The notes: a model not told the origin generated them from the sequence alone. A stretch of 64,000 nt of DNA from Shinella curvata (GCF_022899935.1 NZ_JALJCJ010000005.1:310001-374000), one strand, 5' to 3'. Counted from the first letter of the stretch, positions 10,164 through 20,058 are shown. A program made the numbers and translations.

Positions 10164-10299
10164 GTCAATAATCCTTGCTCAAGACGGTGCCTTGCGGCCC
10201 CGGACCGGTGCGCAGCTCCGCTGTCGCGCCGGTTAAGATGAATTCGATCCGGTTGCCGCTTGCGCGCAGCCGGTCAGTGAAGGGAGATGGACCGCCGCC

Positions 10300-13200
10300 T
10301 TATTCGGCAGCGATCCCCATCCTCATGCGCTCCATCTCTTCGAGCGCGCGGCGGTACTCGACCGGCATCACCTTGCGGAATTTCGGACGATACTCGGCCC
10401 ACTGGTCGAGGATCTCCTTGGCCCGCGGCGAGCCCGTATAGTGCAGGTGGTTCGAGACCAGCTGGTAGAGCCGCTCCTCATCGTGGCGTGTCATGTCATC
10501 GGACACGTCAACCATGCCCTTGTGCATGAGATCGCCACCGTGGTGATGCAGCTTCTCCAGCATGTCGTCCTCTTCCGGCACCGGCTCGAGCTCGACCATC
10601 GCCATGTTGCAGCGACGGGCGAAATCACCCGCTTCATCCAGCACATAGGCGACGCCGCCCGACATGCCGGCCGCGAAGTTACGGCCGGTCTGGCCGATGA
10701 CGACGACGACACCGCCGGTCATGTATTCGCAGCCGTGGTCGCCCACGCCCTCGACGACGGCGACGGCACCGGAGTTGCGCACCGCGAAACGTTCGCCGGC
10801 CACGCCGTTGAAGTAGCACTCGCCGGAGATCGCACCGTAGAGCACGGTGTTGCCGACGATGATCGATTCATGCGGCACCGCGCGGTTGCCTTCCGGCGGA
10901 CGCACGACGATACGGCCACCCGAAAGACCCTTGCCGACATAGTCGTTGCCCGCGCCCACCAGATCGAAAGTGACCCCGCGCGCCAGGAACGCGCCGAAGG
11001 ACTGGCCCGCCGTGCCGTGCAGCTTCACGGAGATCGTGTCGTCCTTCAGGCCCTTGAAGCCATAACGCTTGGCGACTTCACCCGACAGCATGGCGCCGGC
11101 CGAACGGTCAACGTTCTTGATATCGACCTCGAAGGCGACGGGCGTCTTCGTCTCGAGCGCGGGCTTTGCCTGCTCGATCAGCTTGCGGTCGAGCACGTCG
11201 TGGATCGGATGATCCTGGCGTTCGGTCCAGTAGGTCGCTTCCTTCGGCGCATCGACCTTGTGGAAGATGCGGCTGAAATCGAGACCATTGGCCTTCCAGT
11301 GCGAGATCATCGTCTCCTTCTCAAGAAGCTCAGAGGCGCCGATGATCTCGTTCAGCGAGCGAACGCCGAGCGAGGCCAGGATTTCGCGCACCTCTTCGGC
11401 AACGAAGAAGAAGTAGTTGATGACATGCTCGGGCGCGCCCTTGAAGCGCTTGCGCAGGACCGGATCCTGCGTCGCAACGCCGACCGGACAGGTGTTGAGG
11501 TGGCATTTGCGCATCATGATGCAGCCGGCCGCAATCAGCGGAGCCGTCGCAAAACCGAATTCGTCGGCACCGAGCAGCGCACCGATCACCACGTCGCGGC
11601 CGGTCTTCAGGCCACCGTCGACCTGCAACGCGATGCGCGACCGCAGCTTGTTGAGCACGAGCGTCTGATGCGTCTCGGCAAGGCCGATTTCCCAGGGGGA
11701 GCCGGCATGCTTCAGCGAGGTGAGCGGCGAAGCGCCCGTGCCGCCGTCAAAGCCGGCGATCGTGATATGGTCGGCGCGCGCCTTGGCGACGCCGGCGGCA
11801 ACCGTACCGACGCCGACTTCCGAGACGAGCTTGACCGAGATATCGGCTTCCGGGTTGACGTTCTTCAGATCGTAGATGAGCTGCGCCAGATCTTCGATCG
11901 AATAGATGTCATGGTGCGGCGGCGGCGAGATGAGGCCGACGCCCGGCGTGGAGTGACGGGTCTTGGCAACCGTCGCATCCACCTTGTGGCCGGGCAGCTG
12001 ACCGCCTTCGCCGGGCTTGGCACCCTGCGCGACCTTGATCTGCAGCATGTCCGCATTGACGAGGTATTCGGTGGTCACACCGAAACGGCCGGACGCGATC
12101 TGCTTGATCGCGGAACGTTCGGGGTTCGACGAGCCATCCGGCAGCGGCAGGTAGCGGTCGGCTTCCTCGCCGCCCTCACCGGTGTTGGATTTGCCGCCGA
12201 TCCGGTTCATGGCGACGGCGAGCGTCGTGTGGGCCTCGCGGGAAATCGAGCCGAAGGACATCGCGCCCGTCGAGAAGCGCTTGACGATATCAACCGCCGG
12301 CTCGACCTCGTCGATCGAGATCGGCTTGCGGCCGGCCGCTTCCGCGCCCTTGATCGAGAACAGGCCCCGGATCGTGTTCATGCGCAGCGACGAGGCGTTC
12401 ACCAGCTCGGCGAATTCCTTATAGCGGTCGGCCGCATTGCCGCGAACGGCATGCTGCAGCGAGGCGATGACATCAGGCGTCCAGGCATGGTCTTCGCCGC
12501 GCATGCGATAGGCATATTCGCCGCCGATATCGAGCGTGTTGGCGAGCAGCGGATCGCGACCGAAGGCGGCCTTGTGGCGGTTGAAGGTCTCCTGGGCGAT
12601 CGCCTCGAGGCCAATACCCTCGATTGTCGTCGCCGTGCCGAAGAAGAACTTGTCGACCAGCTCGGACGACAGGCCTATGGCGTCGAAGATCTGCGCACCG
12701 CAATAAGACTGATAGGTCGAGATGCCCATCTTGGACATGACCTTCAGGATGCCCTTCCCGATCGCCTTGATGTAGCGATAAACGATTTCCTCGGAATCCA
12801 CTTCCTTCGGGAATTCACCGCGCTTGTGCATGTCGGTAAGCGTGTCGAAGGCGAGATACGGGTTGATCGCTTCCGCACCATAGCCGGCGAGCAGGCAGAA
12901 ATGGTGCACTTCACGCGGCTCGCCGGTTTCCACGACGAGGCCGACCGAGGTGCGAAGCCCCTTGCGAATCAGGTGGTGGTGGACAGCGGCGGTTGCCAGC
13001 AGCGCGGGGATCGCCACGCGGTCCGGCCCGATCTGGCGGTCGGAAAGCACGATGATGTTGTAGCCGCTGCCGACGGCCTGCTCGGCGCGCTCGCAAAGAC
13101 GGTCGAGCATCTCAGGCATGCTTTCGGCACCGCGCGCGACGTCATAGGTGAAGTCGAGCGTCTTGGTATCGAAGAGATCCTCCACATGGCCGATCGAGCG

Positions 13201-15021
13201 GATCTTCTCGAGGTCGCCATTGGTAAGAATCGGCTGACGCACTTCCATGCGCTTGGCCTTGGCCGCGCCACCATGGTCGAGAATGTTCGGACGCGGGCCG
13301 ATGAAGGAGACGAGGCTCATGACCAGTTCCTCACGGATCGGGTCGATGGGCGGGTTCGTCACCTGCGCGAAGTTCTGCTTGAAATAGGTGTAAAGCAGCT
13401 TGGTCTTGTCGGACATGGCCGAGATCGGCGTGTCCGTACCCATGGAGCCGATCGCCTCCTGCCCCGTCGTCGCCATCGGCGACATCAAGAGCTTGGTGTC
13501 TTCCTGGGTGTAGCCGAAGGCCTGCTGGCGGTCGCGCAGCGAGACGTCGCGGCGCAGCGCGCGCGGCTCGACAGGGCCGAGCTCTTCCAGGATGATCTGG
13601 GTGTTGTCGAGCCAGTCACGATAGGGGTGTTTGGCGGCGAGTGCGGACTTTACCTCCTCGTCGGAGATGATACGGCCCTCTTCCATGTCGATCAGCAGCA
13701 TCTTGCCGGGCTGCAGGCGCCACTTCTTGATGATGCTCTCTTCCTTGACCGGCAGGGTGCCGGCTTCGGAGGCGAGGATAACGCGGTCATCGTCGGTCAC
13801 GAGATAACGGGCCGGACGCAGGCCGTTACGGTCGAGCGTCGCGCCGATCTGGCGGCCATCGGTGAAGGCGACGGCGGCGGGACCGTCCCACGGCTCCATC
13901 AGGGCGGCGTGGTACTCATAGAAGGCCTTCCGCTCGGGGCTCATCAGCTGGTTGCCGGCCCAGGCCTCGGGGATCAGCATCATGACGGCATGCGCCATGG
14001 AATAGCCGCCGCGCACGAGGAACTCGAGCGCGTTATCGAAACAGGCGGTATCCGACTGGCCCTCGTAGGAGATCGGCCAGAGCTTGGTGATATCTTCACC
14101 AAACAGCGGCGAGGACACGGAGGCTTGGCGGGCCGCCATCCAGTTGACGTTGCCGCGCAGCGTGTTGATTTCGCCGTTGTGGGCGACCATGCGATAGGGA
14201 TGCGCCAGCTTCCACGACGGGAAGGTGTTGGTCGAGAAACGCTGATGCACGAGGGCGACGGCGGACTCGAAGCGCGGATCGGCGAGGTCCTTATAATAGG
14301 CGCCGACCTGATAGGCGAGGAACATGCCCTTGTAGACGATGGTCGTCGAGGAGAGCGAGACGGGGTAGAAGTTGCTCTCTTCGCCCTCGTATTCGTCATA
14401 GATGCGGTTGGAGATCACCTTGCGCAGCGTGAAGAGACGGCGCTCGAACTCGCCGTTCGTCGCGGCCTCGCGGCCGGCGCCGACGAAGACCTGGACGTGA
14501 CGCGGCTCGGTGGCGGCGATCTCCGGCGCCTTGGACAACGAGGAATTGTCGACCGGCACGTCGCGGAAGCCGATGAGGACCTGCCCCTCTTCGGCAACGA
14601 CATCTCCGATGACCTTCTTGAAATAATCGACGAGCTTCTCGTCCTGCGGCATGAAGATGTGGCCGACGGCATATTCGCCCGCCTTCGGCAGGGTGATGCC
14701 CTGCTTTGCCATCTCCTCACGGAAGAAGCGGTCCGGAATCTGCACAAGGATGCCTGCACCGTCACCCATCAGCGGATCTGCGCCGACGGCGCCGCGATGC
14801 GTCAGGTTCTCGAGCATGAAAAGCCCGTCCTTGACGATCTGGTGCGACTTCTTGCCTTTCAGATGCGCCACGAAACCGACGCCGCAGGCATCGTGTTCAT
14901 TGCGCGGATCATAGAGTCCCTGTTTTTTCGGCAGGCCCGGAACGGAAGCGCGCGTTTTGGCGGCCGTCGCAGTCGTCTGCGTCCGGGACTGCCGCAAATC
15001 ATGTGCTTGGGTCTTCACCAT
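10300..15021 (-). CDS. gltB: glutamate synthase [NADPH] large (alpha) subunit
   Basis: 1573 residues from the ATG at 15019-15021, preceded by an AGGAGGAAAGAAA ribosome-binding site. The frame is open further upstream but without support. The propeptide ends before Cys46 ([10 protein letters not shown]), the expected N-terminal nucleophile of the class II glutaminase domain. The central and FMN-binding synthase domains follow, with [17 protein letters not shown], a 3Fe-4S cluster region ([15 protein letters not shown]) and a C-terminal beta-helix with repeated G-x-x-G strands. It makes glutamate from glutamine and 2-oxoglutarate with GltD. A very long open frame on the opposite strand across this gene is a codon-bias shadow. 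Confidence 0.97.
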   Translation of the reverse strand: MVKTQAHDLRQSRTQTTATAAKTRASVPGLPKKQGLYDPRNEHDACGVGFVAHLKGKKSHQIVKDGLFMLENLTHRGAVGADPLMGDGAGILVQIPDRFFREEMAKQGITLPKAGEYAVGHIFMPQDEKLVDYFKKVIGDVVAEEGQVLIGFRDVPVDNSSLSKAPEIAATEPRHVQVFVGAGREAATNGEFERRLFTLRKVISNRIYDEYEGEESNFYPVSLSSTTIVYKGMFLAYQVGAYYKDLADPRFESAVALVHQRFSTNTFPSWKLAHPYRMVAHNGEINTLRGNVNWMAARQASVSSPLFGEDITKLWPISYEGQSDTACFDNALEFLVRGGYSMAHAVMMLIPEAWAGNQLMSPERKAFYEYHAALMEPWDGPAAVAFTDGRQIGATLDRNGLRPARYLVTDDDRVILASEAGTLPVKEESIIKKWRLQPGKMLLIDMEEGRIISDEEVKSALAAKHPYRDWLDNTQIILEELGPVEPRALRRDVSLRDRQQAFGYTQEDTKLLMSPMATTGQEAIGSMGTDTPISAMSDKTKLLYTYFKQNFAQVTNPPIDPIREELVMSLVSFIGPRPNILDHGGAAKAKRMEVRQPILTNGDLEKIRSIGHVEDLFDTKTLDFTYDVARGAESMPEMLDRLCERAEQAVGSGYNIIVLSDRQIGPDRVAIPALLATAAVHHHLIRKGLRTSVGLVVETGEPREVHHFCLLAGYGAEAINPYLAFDTLTDMHKRGEFPKEVDSEEIVYRYIKAIGKGILKVMSKMGISTYQSYCGAQIFDAIGLSSELVDKFFFGTATTIEGIGLEAIAQETFNRHKAAFGRDPLLANTLDIGGEYAYRMRGEDHAWTPDVIASLQHAVRGNAADRYKEFAELVNASSLRMNTIRGLFSIKGAEAAGRKPISIDEVEPAVDIVKRFSTGAMSFGSISREAHTTLAVAMNRIGGKSNTGEGGEEADRYLPLPDGSSNPERSAIKQIASGRFGVTTEYLVNADMLQIKVAQGAKPGEGGQLPGHKVDATVAKTRHSTPGVGLISPPPHHDIYSIEDLAQLIYDLKNVNPEADISVKLVSEVGVGTVAAGVAKARADHITIAGFDGGTGASPLTSLKHAGSPWEIGLAETHQTLVLNKLRSRIALQVDGGLKTGRDVVIGALLGADEFGFATAPLIAAGCIMMRKCHLNTCPVGVATQDPVLRKRFKGAPEHVINYFFFVAEEVREILASLGVRSLNEIIGASELLEKETMISHWKANGLDFSRIFHKVDAPKEATYWTERQDHPIHDVLDRKLIEQAKPALETKTPVAFEVDIKNVDRSAGAMLSGEVAKRYGFKGLKDDTISVKLHGTAGQSFGAFLARGVTFDLVGAGNDYVGKGLSGGRIVVRPPEGNRAVPHESIIVGNTVLYGAISGECYFNGVAGERFAVRNSGAVAVVEGVGDHGCEYMTGGVVVVIGQTGRNFAAGMSGGVAYVLDEAGDFARRCNMAMVELEPVPEEDDMLEKLHHHGGDLMHKGMVDVSDDMTRHDEERLYQLVSNHLHYTGSPRAKEILDQWAEYRPKFRKVMPVEYRRALEEMERMRMGIAAE

Positions 15022-15532
15022 TTTCTTTCCTCCTGTGGGCCGCGTCCTGCGGACAATCGTTTCCGCCCGTGTGCGCGCCGCCTGCCTTCCGGCAGGCCCG
15101 ATCACCGAGCGTGTGTTCCTGAACCTGATGCGACCACTGAGACGGCCGATCAGCATGCGATCATCGGGACCGTCTGGCCTCGGACGTCACGGGAATGGCT
15201 CCCATCCGGGCCGTCTCGGCACCTTCGCACGATCGCGGAAGGCGCCACCTCGGTCTCTTGACCGAAATAGGACAGCAACCCTGTCCTATTTCAGGAGCTC
15301 TATGCCAGAAACACCCCTCCCCCGCAAGGCCATCATGCCAAATAATCACCACCTCATGAAGAAAAATTGCCCACGCCCCCAATCGGTTGAAATTAAATTA
15401 CGGGCCTGCGGCTCATTGTTTCCGTTCCTTTCATTCTCGGGGAGGATGGCGCTTTCGGCCGTTTCAGGCGATTGATCGCCGACATTTCTCCATTATGGTC
15501 TTTCCGAAGCCCCAAATCGCACTGGAAACCGC
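15022..15532. other. 511-bp intergenic region between gltB and the aldolase gene
   Basis: No convincing gene. It should hold the divergent promoters of gltB (minus) and the aldolase gene (plus). The one outstanding structure is the 12-bp inverted repeat at 15264-15292, listed separately. Short open frames here lack ribosome-binding sites and coherent composition. Confidence 0.6.
15264..15292. promoter_or_regulatory. 12-bp perfect inverted repeat, candidate operator
   Basis: GAAATAGGACAG (15264-15275), spacer CAACC, CTGTCCTATTTC (15281-15292). No T run follows on either strand, so it is not an intrinsic terminator. It lies about 240 bp upstream of both gltB and the aldolase gene, in the position of a distal operator or a leader hairpin. 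No regulator could be assigned. Confidence 0.5.
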
Positions 15533-16579
15533 ATGTTTTTCGCTTCCGACAACTGGGCTGGCGCCCATTCCGACATTGCAAAGAGTCTCGTCGACGCAGC
15601 CGGTGGCTTCGCATCGGCCTATGGCACGGGCGACCTCGACAAGCGTGTGGAAAAGACTTTTTCGGAAATCTTCGAGCGCGATGTCGCCGTCTTCTTCGTC
15701 GGAACGGGCACGGCGGCCAATTCCCTGGCGCTCGCCAGCTTCAACCGTCCCGGCGGGCAGGTCTTCTGCCACCGCGAGGCGCATGTGAATGTCGACGAGT
15801 GCAACGCGCCGGAATTCTTCGCGACCGGCTCCAAGCTCGTCCCCATCGATGGCCCCGCAGGCAAGATCGCGCCGGATGCGCTCTCCGCCGCCATCGGCCG
15901 TTTCCCGCCGGATTTCGTGCACGGCGGCCAGCCAATGGCCGTCACCATCACGCAGGCGACGGAAGCCGGCACCGCCTATTCGCTCGACGAAATATCGGCG
16001 CTTGCCGAAGTCGTTAAGAAAGCCGGCCTGCCGCTGCACATGGACGGCGCGCGTTTTGCCAACGCGCTCGTCCATCTCGGGACGACGCCAGCGGAAATGA
16101 CCTGGAAACGCGGCATCGACATTCTCTCTTTCGGCGGCACCAAGAATGGCTGCTGGTGTGCCGAAGCGCTCGTGCTCTTCGACAGGTCCAAGGCGCAGCA
16201 GATGCATTTCCTGCGCAAGCGGTCCGCCCAGCTCTTCTCTAAATCGCGCTTCATCGCCGCCCAGTTTGATGCCTATTTCCGCGACAACCTCTGGCTCTCC
16301 CTCGCGCGGCACTCAAACGGCATGGCCGCCCGCCTCGCGAGCGGCTTCGCCAAGTCCGACAAAGCCCGCCTCGCCTGGCCCACGGGCTCGAACGAGCTCT
16401 TCGTCATTATTCGCAACGACGCGATGAAGGCTTTACAGGACAAGGGCGCCGTCTTCTACGACTGGCCGGCCGGCCCGGACGTGAAGGCCACGATGCACGA
16501 GGATGAAACGCTGATCCGCCTCGTGACGAGCTTTGCGACGACAGAGGCCGACGTCGACACTTTCCTGTCGGCGCTCTGA
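15533..16579 (+). CDS. threonine-aldolase-family PLP enzyme
   Basis: 348 residues, matching low-specificity L-threonine aldolase length. Such enzymes split L-threonine or allo-threonine to glycine and acetaldehyde using pyridoxal phosphate. Visible family blocks: FASDNWAGAHSDI at the N-terminus, FFVGTGTAANSLAL (54-67), the HMDGARFANAL segment (169-179), and the PLP lysine Lys204 in SFGGTKNG. The ATG at 15533 gives the correct N-terminus; no strong Shine-Dalgarno is visible. Related PLP lyases of the same fold act on other beta-hydroxy amino acids, so the exact substrate is not certain. Confidence 0.88.
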   Translation: MFFASDNWAGAHSDIAKSLVDAAGGFASAYGTGDLDKRVEKTFSEIFERDVAVFFVGTGTAANSLALASFNRPGGQVFCHREAHVNVDECNAPEFFATGSKLVPIDGPAGKIAPDALSAAIGRFPPDFVHGGQPMAVTITQATEAGTAYSLDEISALAEVVKKAGLPLHMDGARFANALVHLGTTPAEMTWKRGIDILSFGGTKNGCWCAEALVLFDRSKAQQMHFLRKRSAQLFSKSRFIAAQFDAYFRDNLWLSLARHSNGMAARLASGFAKSDKARLAWPTGSNELFVIIRNDAMKALQDKGAVFYDWPAGPDVKATMHEDETLIRLVTSFATTEADVDTFLSAL

Positions 16580-16583
16580 AACG

Positions 16584-16610
16584 AAAAAGGCGGTGCCTTG
16601 CGGCACCGCC
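16584..16610 (-). terminator. intrinsic terminator for the Hsp20 gene, shared end with the aldolase gene
   Basis: Stem GGCGGTGCC/GGCACCGCC with a TTGC loop (16589-16610). On the minus strand it is followed by TTTTT (the A run at 16584-16588), so it best terminates the Hsp20 transcript. It also lies 10 bp after the aldolase stop. Confidence 0.75.
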
Positions 16611-16638
16611 CTCCTCATTCCCGATCAAGAGGCCGAGC

Positions 16639-17100
16639 TTAGTTGCTCTGGGCTTCGATCTGCTTGGCTTCACGGCTGACGGCAGCGATCTCGATACGGC
16701 GCGGCTTGGCGGCTTCCGGAATCTCGCGAAGAAGATCGATGTGGAGAAGGCCGTTCTTCAACGAAGCGGCGCGGACTTCCACATGATCGGCGAGCTGGAA
16801 GCGGCGCTCGAAGGCGCGCTTGGCAATGCCGCGGTAGAGATACTGGCTTTCTTCAGCCGTTTCGTCCTTCTTCTCGCCCTTGACGGTCAGCGCGTGTTCA
16901 CGTGCTTCGATCGACAGTTCGCTCTCGTCGAAACCGGCCACCGCCATGGTGATGCGATAGGTGTTTTCGCCGGTGCGTTCGATGTTGTAGGGCGGATAGC
17001 TCTGGGCCTGGTCAGGCTGACCGAGGCTGTCGAGCATGGTGAAGAGACGGTCGAAACCGACGGTGGAACGGTAAAGGGGGGAGAAATCGACGTGACGCAT
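16639..17100 (-). CDS. small heat-shock protein of the Hsp20/IbpA family
   Basis: 153 residues. The alpha-crystallin domain occupies about residues 38-130: [12 protein letters not shown], the LTVKGEK strand, and [11 protein letters not shown] with NGLLHIDL, typical of class A rhizobial small heat-shock proteins. It holds unfolded proteins as an oligomeric cytoplasmic chaperone. Transcription probably comes from a heat-shock (RpoH) promoter about 140-170 bp upstream, and translation appears gated by a ROSE-type thermometer hairpin covering the ribosome-binding site. Both are listed separately. Confidence 0.93.
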   Translation of the reverse strand: MRHVDFSPLYRSTVGFDRLFTMLDSLGQPDQAQSYPPYNIERTGENTYRITMAVAGFDESELSIEAREHALTVKGEKKDETAEESQYLYRGIAKRAFERRFQLADHVEVRAASLKNGLLHIDLLREIPEAAKPRRIEIAAVSREAKQIEAQSN

Positions 17101-17230
17101 GGTGTCCTCCTTCAGAGCAACGATAGCGATTTTCTAAGTGCCGCCCCTGATTTCCGAAGGGTACGGCCCGGTTCAACCGGCCTCCGCCCCTTTCTGGCGA
17201 CGGAAACCTCGACGGACCCTTTCGGCGCCC
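17101..17230 (-). ncRNA. ROSE-type RNA thermometer in the hsp20 leader
   Basis: The leader's last hairpin, read on the minus strand, is GUUGCUC (17115-17121), loop UGAAG, GAGGAC (17104-17109). It pairs the Shine-Dalgarno AAGGAGG with the UUGCU motif and leaves one bulged G, the hallmark of ROSE elements that repress rhizobial small heat-shock genes at low temperature. An upstream stem GGCC-GGTT/AACC-GGCC lies at 17165-17182. The 5' limit at about 17230 is inferred from the promoter. Confidence 0.7.
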
Positions 17231-17239
17231 GTGAAGATG

Positions 17240-17268
17240 AAATGGGAACGCTTTTGCGAGGGTTCAAG
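17240..17268 (-). promoter_or_regulatory. RpoH (heat-shock sigma) promoter for hsp20
   Basis: On the minus strand CTTGAA (17263-17268) is followed after 16 bp by CCCATTT (17240-17246). This fits the sigma-32-type promoter of alphaproteobacteria. The expected start of transcription is near 17230, giving a leader of about 130 nt that contains the thermometer. Confidence 0.6.
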
Positions 17269-17349
17269 AGGTCTTCATCCGATTTGCCTGCCCGCTGGAA
17301 CCGCGCGCAAATCTCGGCATAGTGACCAGGCGATGGAGGGGAAACGACA

Positions 17350-17883
17350 ATGATCGCATTGCAGACGGCACGGCTGACGCTCACTCCCTGCACACCGGAA
17401 GACCGCGCCGATTTCATCGCTCTCGAGCGCGATCCGGAGGTCATGCGCTTTCTCAACGGCGGATACGCGGTCGATCGTGAAAAGGTCGATCCGAACGCGA
17501 CGTTCCTGATGCCGAACGGAACGGAGCCCCATGTCTGGACGGCACGCCGCACAACCGATGGCGTCTTTATCGGCTGGTTCTGCCTGTGGCCGGAAACCGA
17601 GACCGTGGCCGAACTCGGATATCGCCTGCGCCGGGCAGGCTGGGGACAGGGCCTGGCTACGGAAGGAGCCTGCGCATTGATCCAATGGGGCTTCGAAAAG
17701 GCCGGCTATGACAAGGTGATCGCAACCACGATGGCGGTCAACCACGGCTCGCGGCGTGTGATGGAAAAGATCGGCATGCACCATACGCGAACCGAACACG
17801 CCGAATGGCCCGATCCCATTCCCGGTAGCGAACAGGGCGAAGTCTGGTACGAACTGCTGCGCACGGACCGGGCCAGCGGCTGA
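17350..17883 (+). CDS. GNAT N-acetyltransferase, RimJ/RimL-like
   Basis: 177 residues. The N-terminus MIALQTARLTLTP and the block ELGYRLRRAGWGQGLATEG (acetyl-CoA pyrophosphate loop) mark the Acetyltransf_3 group, followed by NHGSRRVMEKIGM. A GGAGGGG ribosome-binding site precedes the ATG. This group acetylates ribosomal-protein N-termini or small amines; the substrate here is unknown. It stands alone, divergent from hsp20 and upstream of the candidate small RNA. Confidence 0.85.
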   Translation: MIALQTARLTLTPCTPEDRADFIALERDPEVMRFLNGGYAVDREKVDPNATFLMPNGTEPHVWTARRTTDGVFIGWFCLWPETETVAELGYRLRRAGWGQGLATEGACALIQWGFEKAGYDKVIATTMAVNHGSRRVMEKIGMHHTRTEHAEWPDPIPGSEQGEVWYELLRTDRASG

Positions 17884-17911
17884 CATCATCGCAGCCTGGA
17901 ATCTTCCGGCA

Positions 17912-17932
17912 GATGAACGGCGGATGAACGGC
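17912..17932 (+). promoter_or_regulatory. tandem direct repeat upstream of the candidate small RNA
   Basis: GATGAACGGC occurs at 17912-17921 and 17923-17932, 11 bp apart, the geometry bound by OmpR/PhoB-type regulators. It lies about 60-70 bp before the likely 5' end of the small RNA. The regulator is not identified. Confidence 0.4.
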
Positions 17933-17984
17933 CGCTTCGGACAGCGTTCAGCTTGCCGCTGCTAGAACCGCAACATCGGAAGCG

Positions 17985-18084
17985 AAAACTTCTGACGACC
18001 GGGGTGTAACGTCCCTTCCTCCCCGGTTAAATTGCGCCGGCTGCATGTGTGCCACCCCCGTTGCCACATGCATCCGGCTTTTTT
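17985..18084 (+). ncRNA. candidate small RNA with C-rich loops and strong terminator
   Basis: Two hairpins in a 262-bp gap. The first pairs ACCGGGG (17998-18004) with CCCCGGT (18021-18027) around a 16-nt loop containing CCCTTCCT. The second is an intrinsic terminator: GCCGG and TGCATGTG (18036-18049) pair with CACATGCA and CCGGC (18065-18078), with one C/T mismatch, followed by six T. The loops contain C-rich tracts able to pair with Shine-Dalgarno sequences, as in rhizobial anti-SD trans-acting RNAs. The 5' end is uncertain, and no clear -35/-10 pair was found. It ends 61 bp before the hydrolase start, so a leader/attenuator role is also possible. Confidence 0.55.
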
Positions 18085-18145
18085 CTTTGACGGCTGCGGG
18101 ATCAGCGCCTATCCATCAGACAACCAATCCGAGATCGCCCGTCTG

Positions 18146-19108
18146 ATGGATTCCATCCTCCACGCCACCACCGACAATCCGGTTCCGGAAAACCACTTCG
18201 CCGGCTTCATGGAAGGCCGCAGCGGCGTGAAGATCCGCTATGCCGTGTTCCGCTCCGAACAGCGCGAAGCCAAGGGCACGGTGGTGCTGCTCGGCGGGCG
18301 CAGCGAATGCATCGAGAAATATTTCGAGACGATCAACGACCTGACGGCACGGGGCCTCTGGGTCGCCACATTCGACTGGCGCGGTCAGGGTGGCTCGGAC
18401 CGATTGATACCGGGCAGCCGCGCTGGCCACATCGCCCGCTTTTCCGACTATGAGGCAGACCTGACACTCTTCCTGGAGAAGATCGTTCTGCCGGATGCTC
18501 GCCTGCCCTTCTTCATCGTCGCCCATTCGACGGGCGCGCTCGTCGCGCTCTCCCTGGCACCAGAGCTTGAAAACCGCATCGAGCGCATAGTGCTCGCCGC
18601 TCCCTTCATCGCACTCGACGGCCAGTCGATGAGCCAGCGCAAGATCACGATCATTGCCCGCCTCGCATCGCTCTTCGGGCTCGGCAAACGCACCTTCCGC
18701 AGGGGCGATCCATCACTTGATTTTCAACGCAACGTCGTGACGTCAGACGAACGCCGCTTTGCTCGCAACACAGCCATTTTCACCGAACACCCAGAGCTTT
18801 CGATCAGCTGGCCAAGCGCTCGCTGGCTGAACGAGACGCTGAAGATCATGGCGCGCGTGACGCATCAGGATCACCTGACGCGCATCCGCATCCCGACCCT
18901 CATCCTTTGCCCCACGGCCGACAAGCTGGTGCCGCGCAAGGCGATGAACAATCTCGCCCGCATCTTCCGCGCCGCCCGTCTCATCGAGATCGACGGCGCG
19001 CGCCACGAACTGTTCCAGGAAGACGACCGGTTTCGCGCGCAGGCGTTGGCAGCGATCGATGCCTTCATCCCGGGCAGCGACGCCGAGGACACCAACCTCG
19101 GCGCCTGA
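18146..19108 (+). CDS. alpha/beta hydrolase, lysophospholipase L2-like
   Basis: 320 residues from the ATG at 18146. Upstream in-frame starts fall inside the small RNA and its terminator, so they are rejected. The serine hydrolase fold (Hydrolase_4) shows VVLLGGRSECIEKY (46-59), FDWRGQGGSDR (77-87), nucleophile Ser128 in VAHSTGA, a late acid in LCPTADKLV and His in GARHELFQE. Rhizobial relatives are annotated as lysophospholipases or monoacylglycerol lipases, acting on membrane lipid breakdown products. It is convergent with the phosphatase gene (5-bp gap). Confidence 0.85.
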   Translation: MDSILHATTDNPVPENHFAGFMEGRSGVKIRYAVFRSEQREAKGTVVLLGGRSECIEKYFETINDLTARGLWVATFDWRGQGGSDRLIPGSRAGHIARFSDYEADLTLFLEKIVLPDARLPFFIVAHSTGALVALSLAPELENRIERIVLAAPFIALDGQSMSQRKITIIARLASLFGLGKRTFRRGDPSLDFQRNVVTSDERRFARNTAIFTEHPELSISWPSARWLNETLKIMARVTHQDHLTRIRIPTLILCPTADKLVPRKAMNNLARIFRAARLIEIDGARHELFQEDDRFRAQALAAIDAFIPGSDAEDTNLGA

Positions 19109-19113
19109 GCGCC

Positions 19114-19887
19114 TCAAGCCTTCAAAATGGCCATCGCCTGGTCATAGACGGCGCGGCTGCCGGCCGCGATGATTTCGCCACCGTTCTCCGCCGAGCCACC
19201 GTCCCATGTGGTGATGATGCCGCCAGCCTGCTCGATGACGGGGATGAGCCCGCCGACATCATAGGGCTTCAACCCGCATTCCACGACAAGATCGACGTGG
19301 CCAGCAGCCAAAAGCGCATAGGCATAACAATCGACGCCGTAGCGGAACAGGCGTACCTTGTCCTGCACGGTCTCGAAGCGGGTCTTGCCGCTATCCTTGA
19401 AAAGATGCGGCGACGTCGTGAACATGATCGCGTCCGACAGATTATTGCAGGCCCGCGTCGAGAGCACCTTCTTCCCGTCAGGACCGGCGTAATGCGAGAC
19501 CTTGCCATCGGCGAAATAGCGTTCCTTCGTAAACGGCTGGTCGATAAGCCCCATCACCGCGTCGCCGTTGCGGTAGAGCCCGATCAGGGTGCCCCAGACC
19601 GGCACGCCGGAAATGAAGGCGCGCGTGCCGTCGATCGGATCGATGACCCAGACATATTCGCGATCAAGACCGACGGAGCCGTGCTCCTCACCGAGAATGC
19701 CGTGATCGGGGAAATGCCGCTCGATCAATGCGCGAATCGCTGTCTCAGCGTTACGGTCGCCCTCCGTGACGGGATCGAAACCGGCAGCCTCCTTGTTGAC
19801 GACATCGGCGCCGACGCGGAAGCGCGGCAGGGTTTCCTTCGCTGCCGCATCGGCAAGAAGGTCGAAAAAGGCGCGATCAGGCAACAT
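19114..19887 (-). CDS. inositol-monophosphatase-family phosphatase, HisN/SuhB-like
   Basis: 257 residues from the ATG at 19885-19887; the frame extends upstream but that sequence is not protein-like. Mg2+-binding motifs: GEEHG (66-70), DPIDGTRAF (83-91) and KPYDVGGLIPVIEQAGG near the C-terminus. The subgroup matches the alphaproteobacterial histidinol-phosphatase HisN, although the same fold serves inositol-phosphate phosphatases such as SuhB. Without enzyme data the substrate stays open. The suhB-type small RNA is transcribed divergently just upstream, which matches the usual setting of that RNA. Confidence 0.85.
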   Translation of the reverse strand: MLPDRAFFDLLADAAAKETLPRFRVGADVVNKEAAGFDPVTEGDRNAETAIRALIERHFPDHGILGEEHGSVGLDREYVWVIDPIDGTRAFISGVPVWGTLIGLYRNGDAVMGLIDQPFTKERYFADGKVSHYAGPDGKKVLSTRACNNLSDAIMFTTSPHLFKDSGKTRFETVQDKVRLFRYGVDCYAYALLAAGHVDLVVECGLKPYDVGGLIPVIEQAGGIITTWDGGSAENGGEIIAAGSRAVYDQAMAILKA

Positions 19888-20025
19888 GAGGCTCTCTCGG
19901 AGGGATTTCTGACGCCTTTCATTACTGCATCGAAAGGCAAAACGGAACCAGATTGACGTGAGGGACACCAACGGCGGGCGCAACATTGTTGCTTGACGGA
20001 TCGCAAACTTATCTCGCAGTTGCGC

Positions 20026-20053
20026 TTGACTCTTGTGCGCCGCAACATTATCT
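20026..20053 (+). promoter_or_regulatory. sigma-70-type promoter of the suhB-type small RNA
   Basis: TTGACT at 20026-20031 and TTATCT at 20048-20053 with a 16-bp spacer (CTTGAC-N17-TTATCT in the alternative register used for rhizobial sRNA promoters). The predicted start falls at about 20059-20061, at the base of the first hairpin. Confidence 0.7.
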
Positions 20054-20058
20054 TTTCC

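Noticed and set aside
15022..15156. N-terminal extension of GltB
   Set aside because: A strong AGGAGGAAAGAAA site is placed for the ATG at 15021, and the extension is Arg-rich non-conserved sequence.
10441..15261. A 1606-codon open frame on the plus strand opposite gltB
   Set aside because: It mirrors gltB codon by codon. Long antisense frames arise from high GC third positions, the translation has no recognisable domains, and gltB itself is certain.
15161..15382. A 73-codon frame in the gltB upstream region
   Set aside because: It runs through the palindrome, lacks a ribosome-binding site, and has no recognisable protein features.
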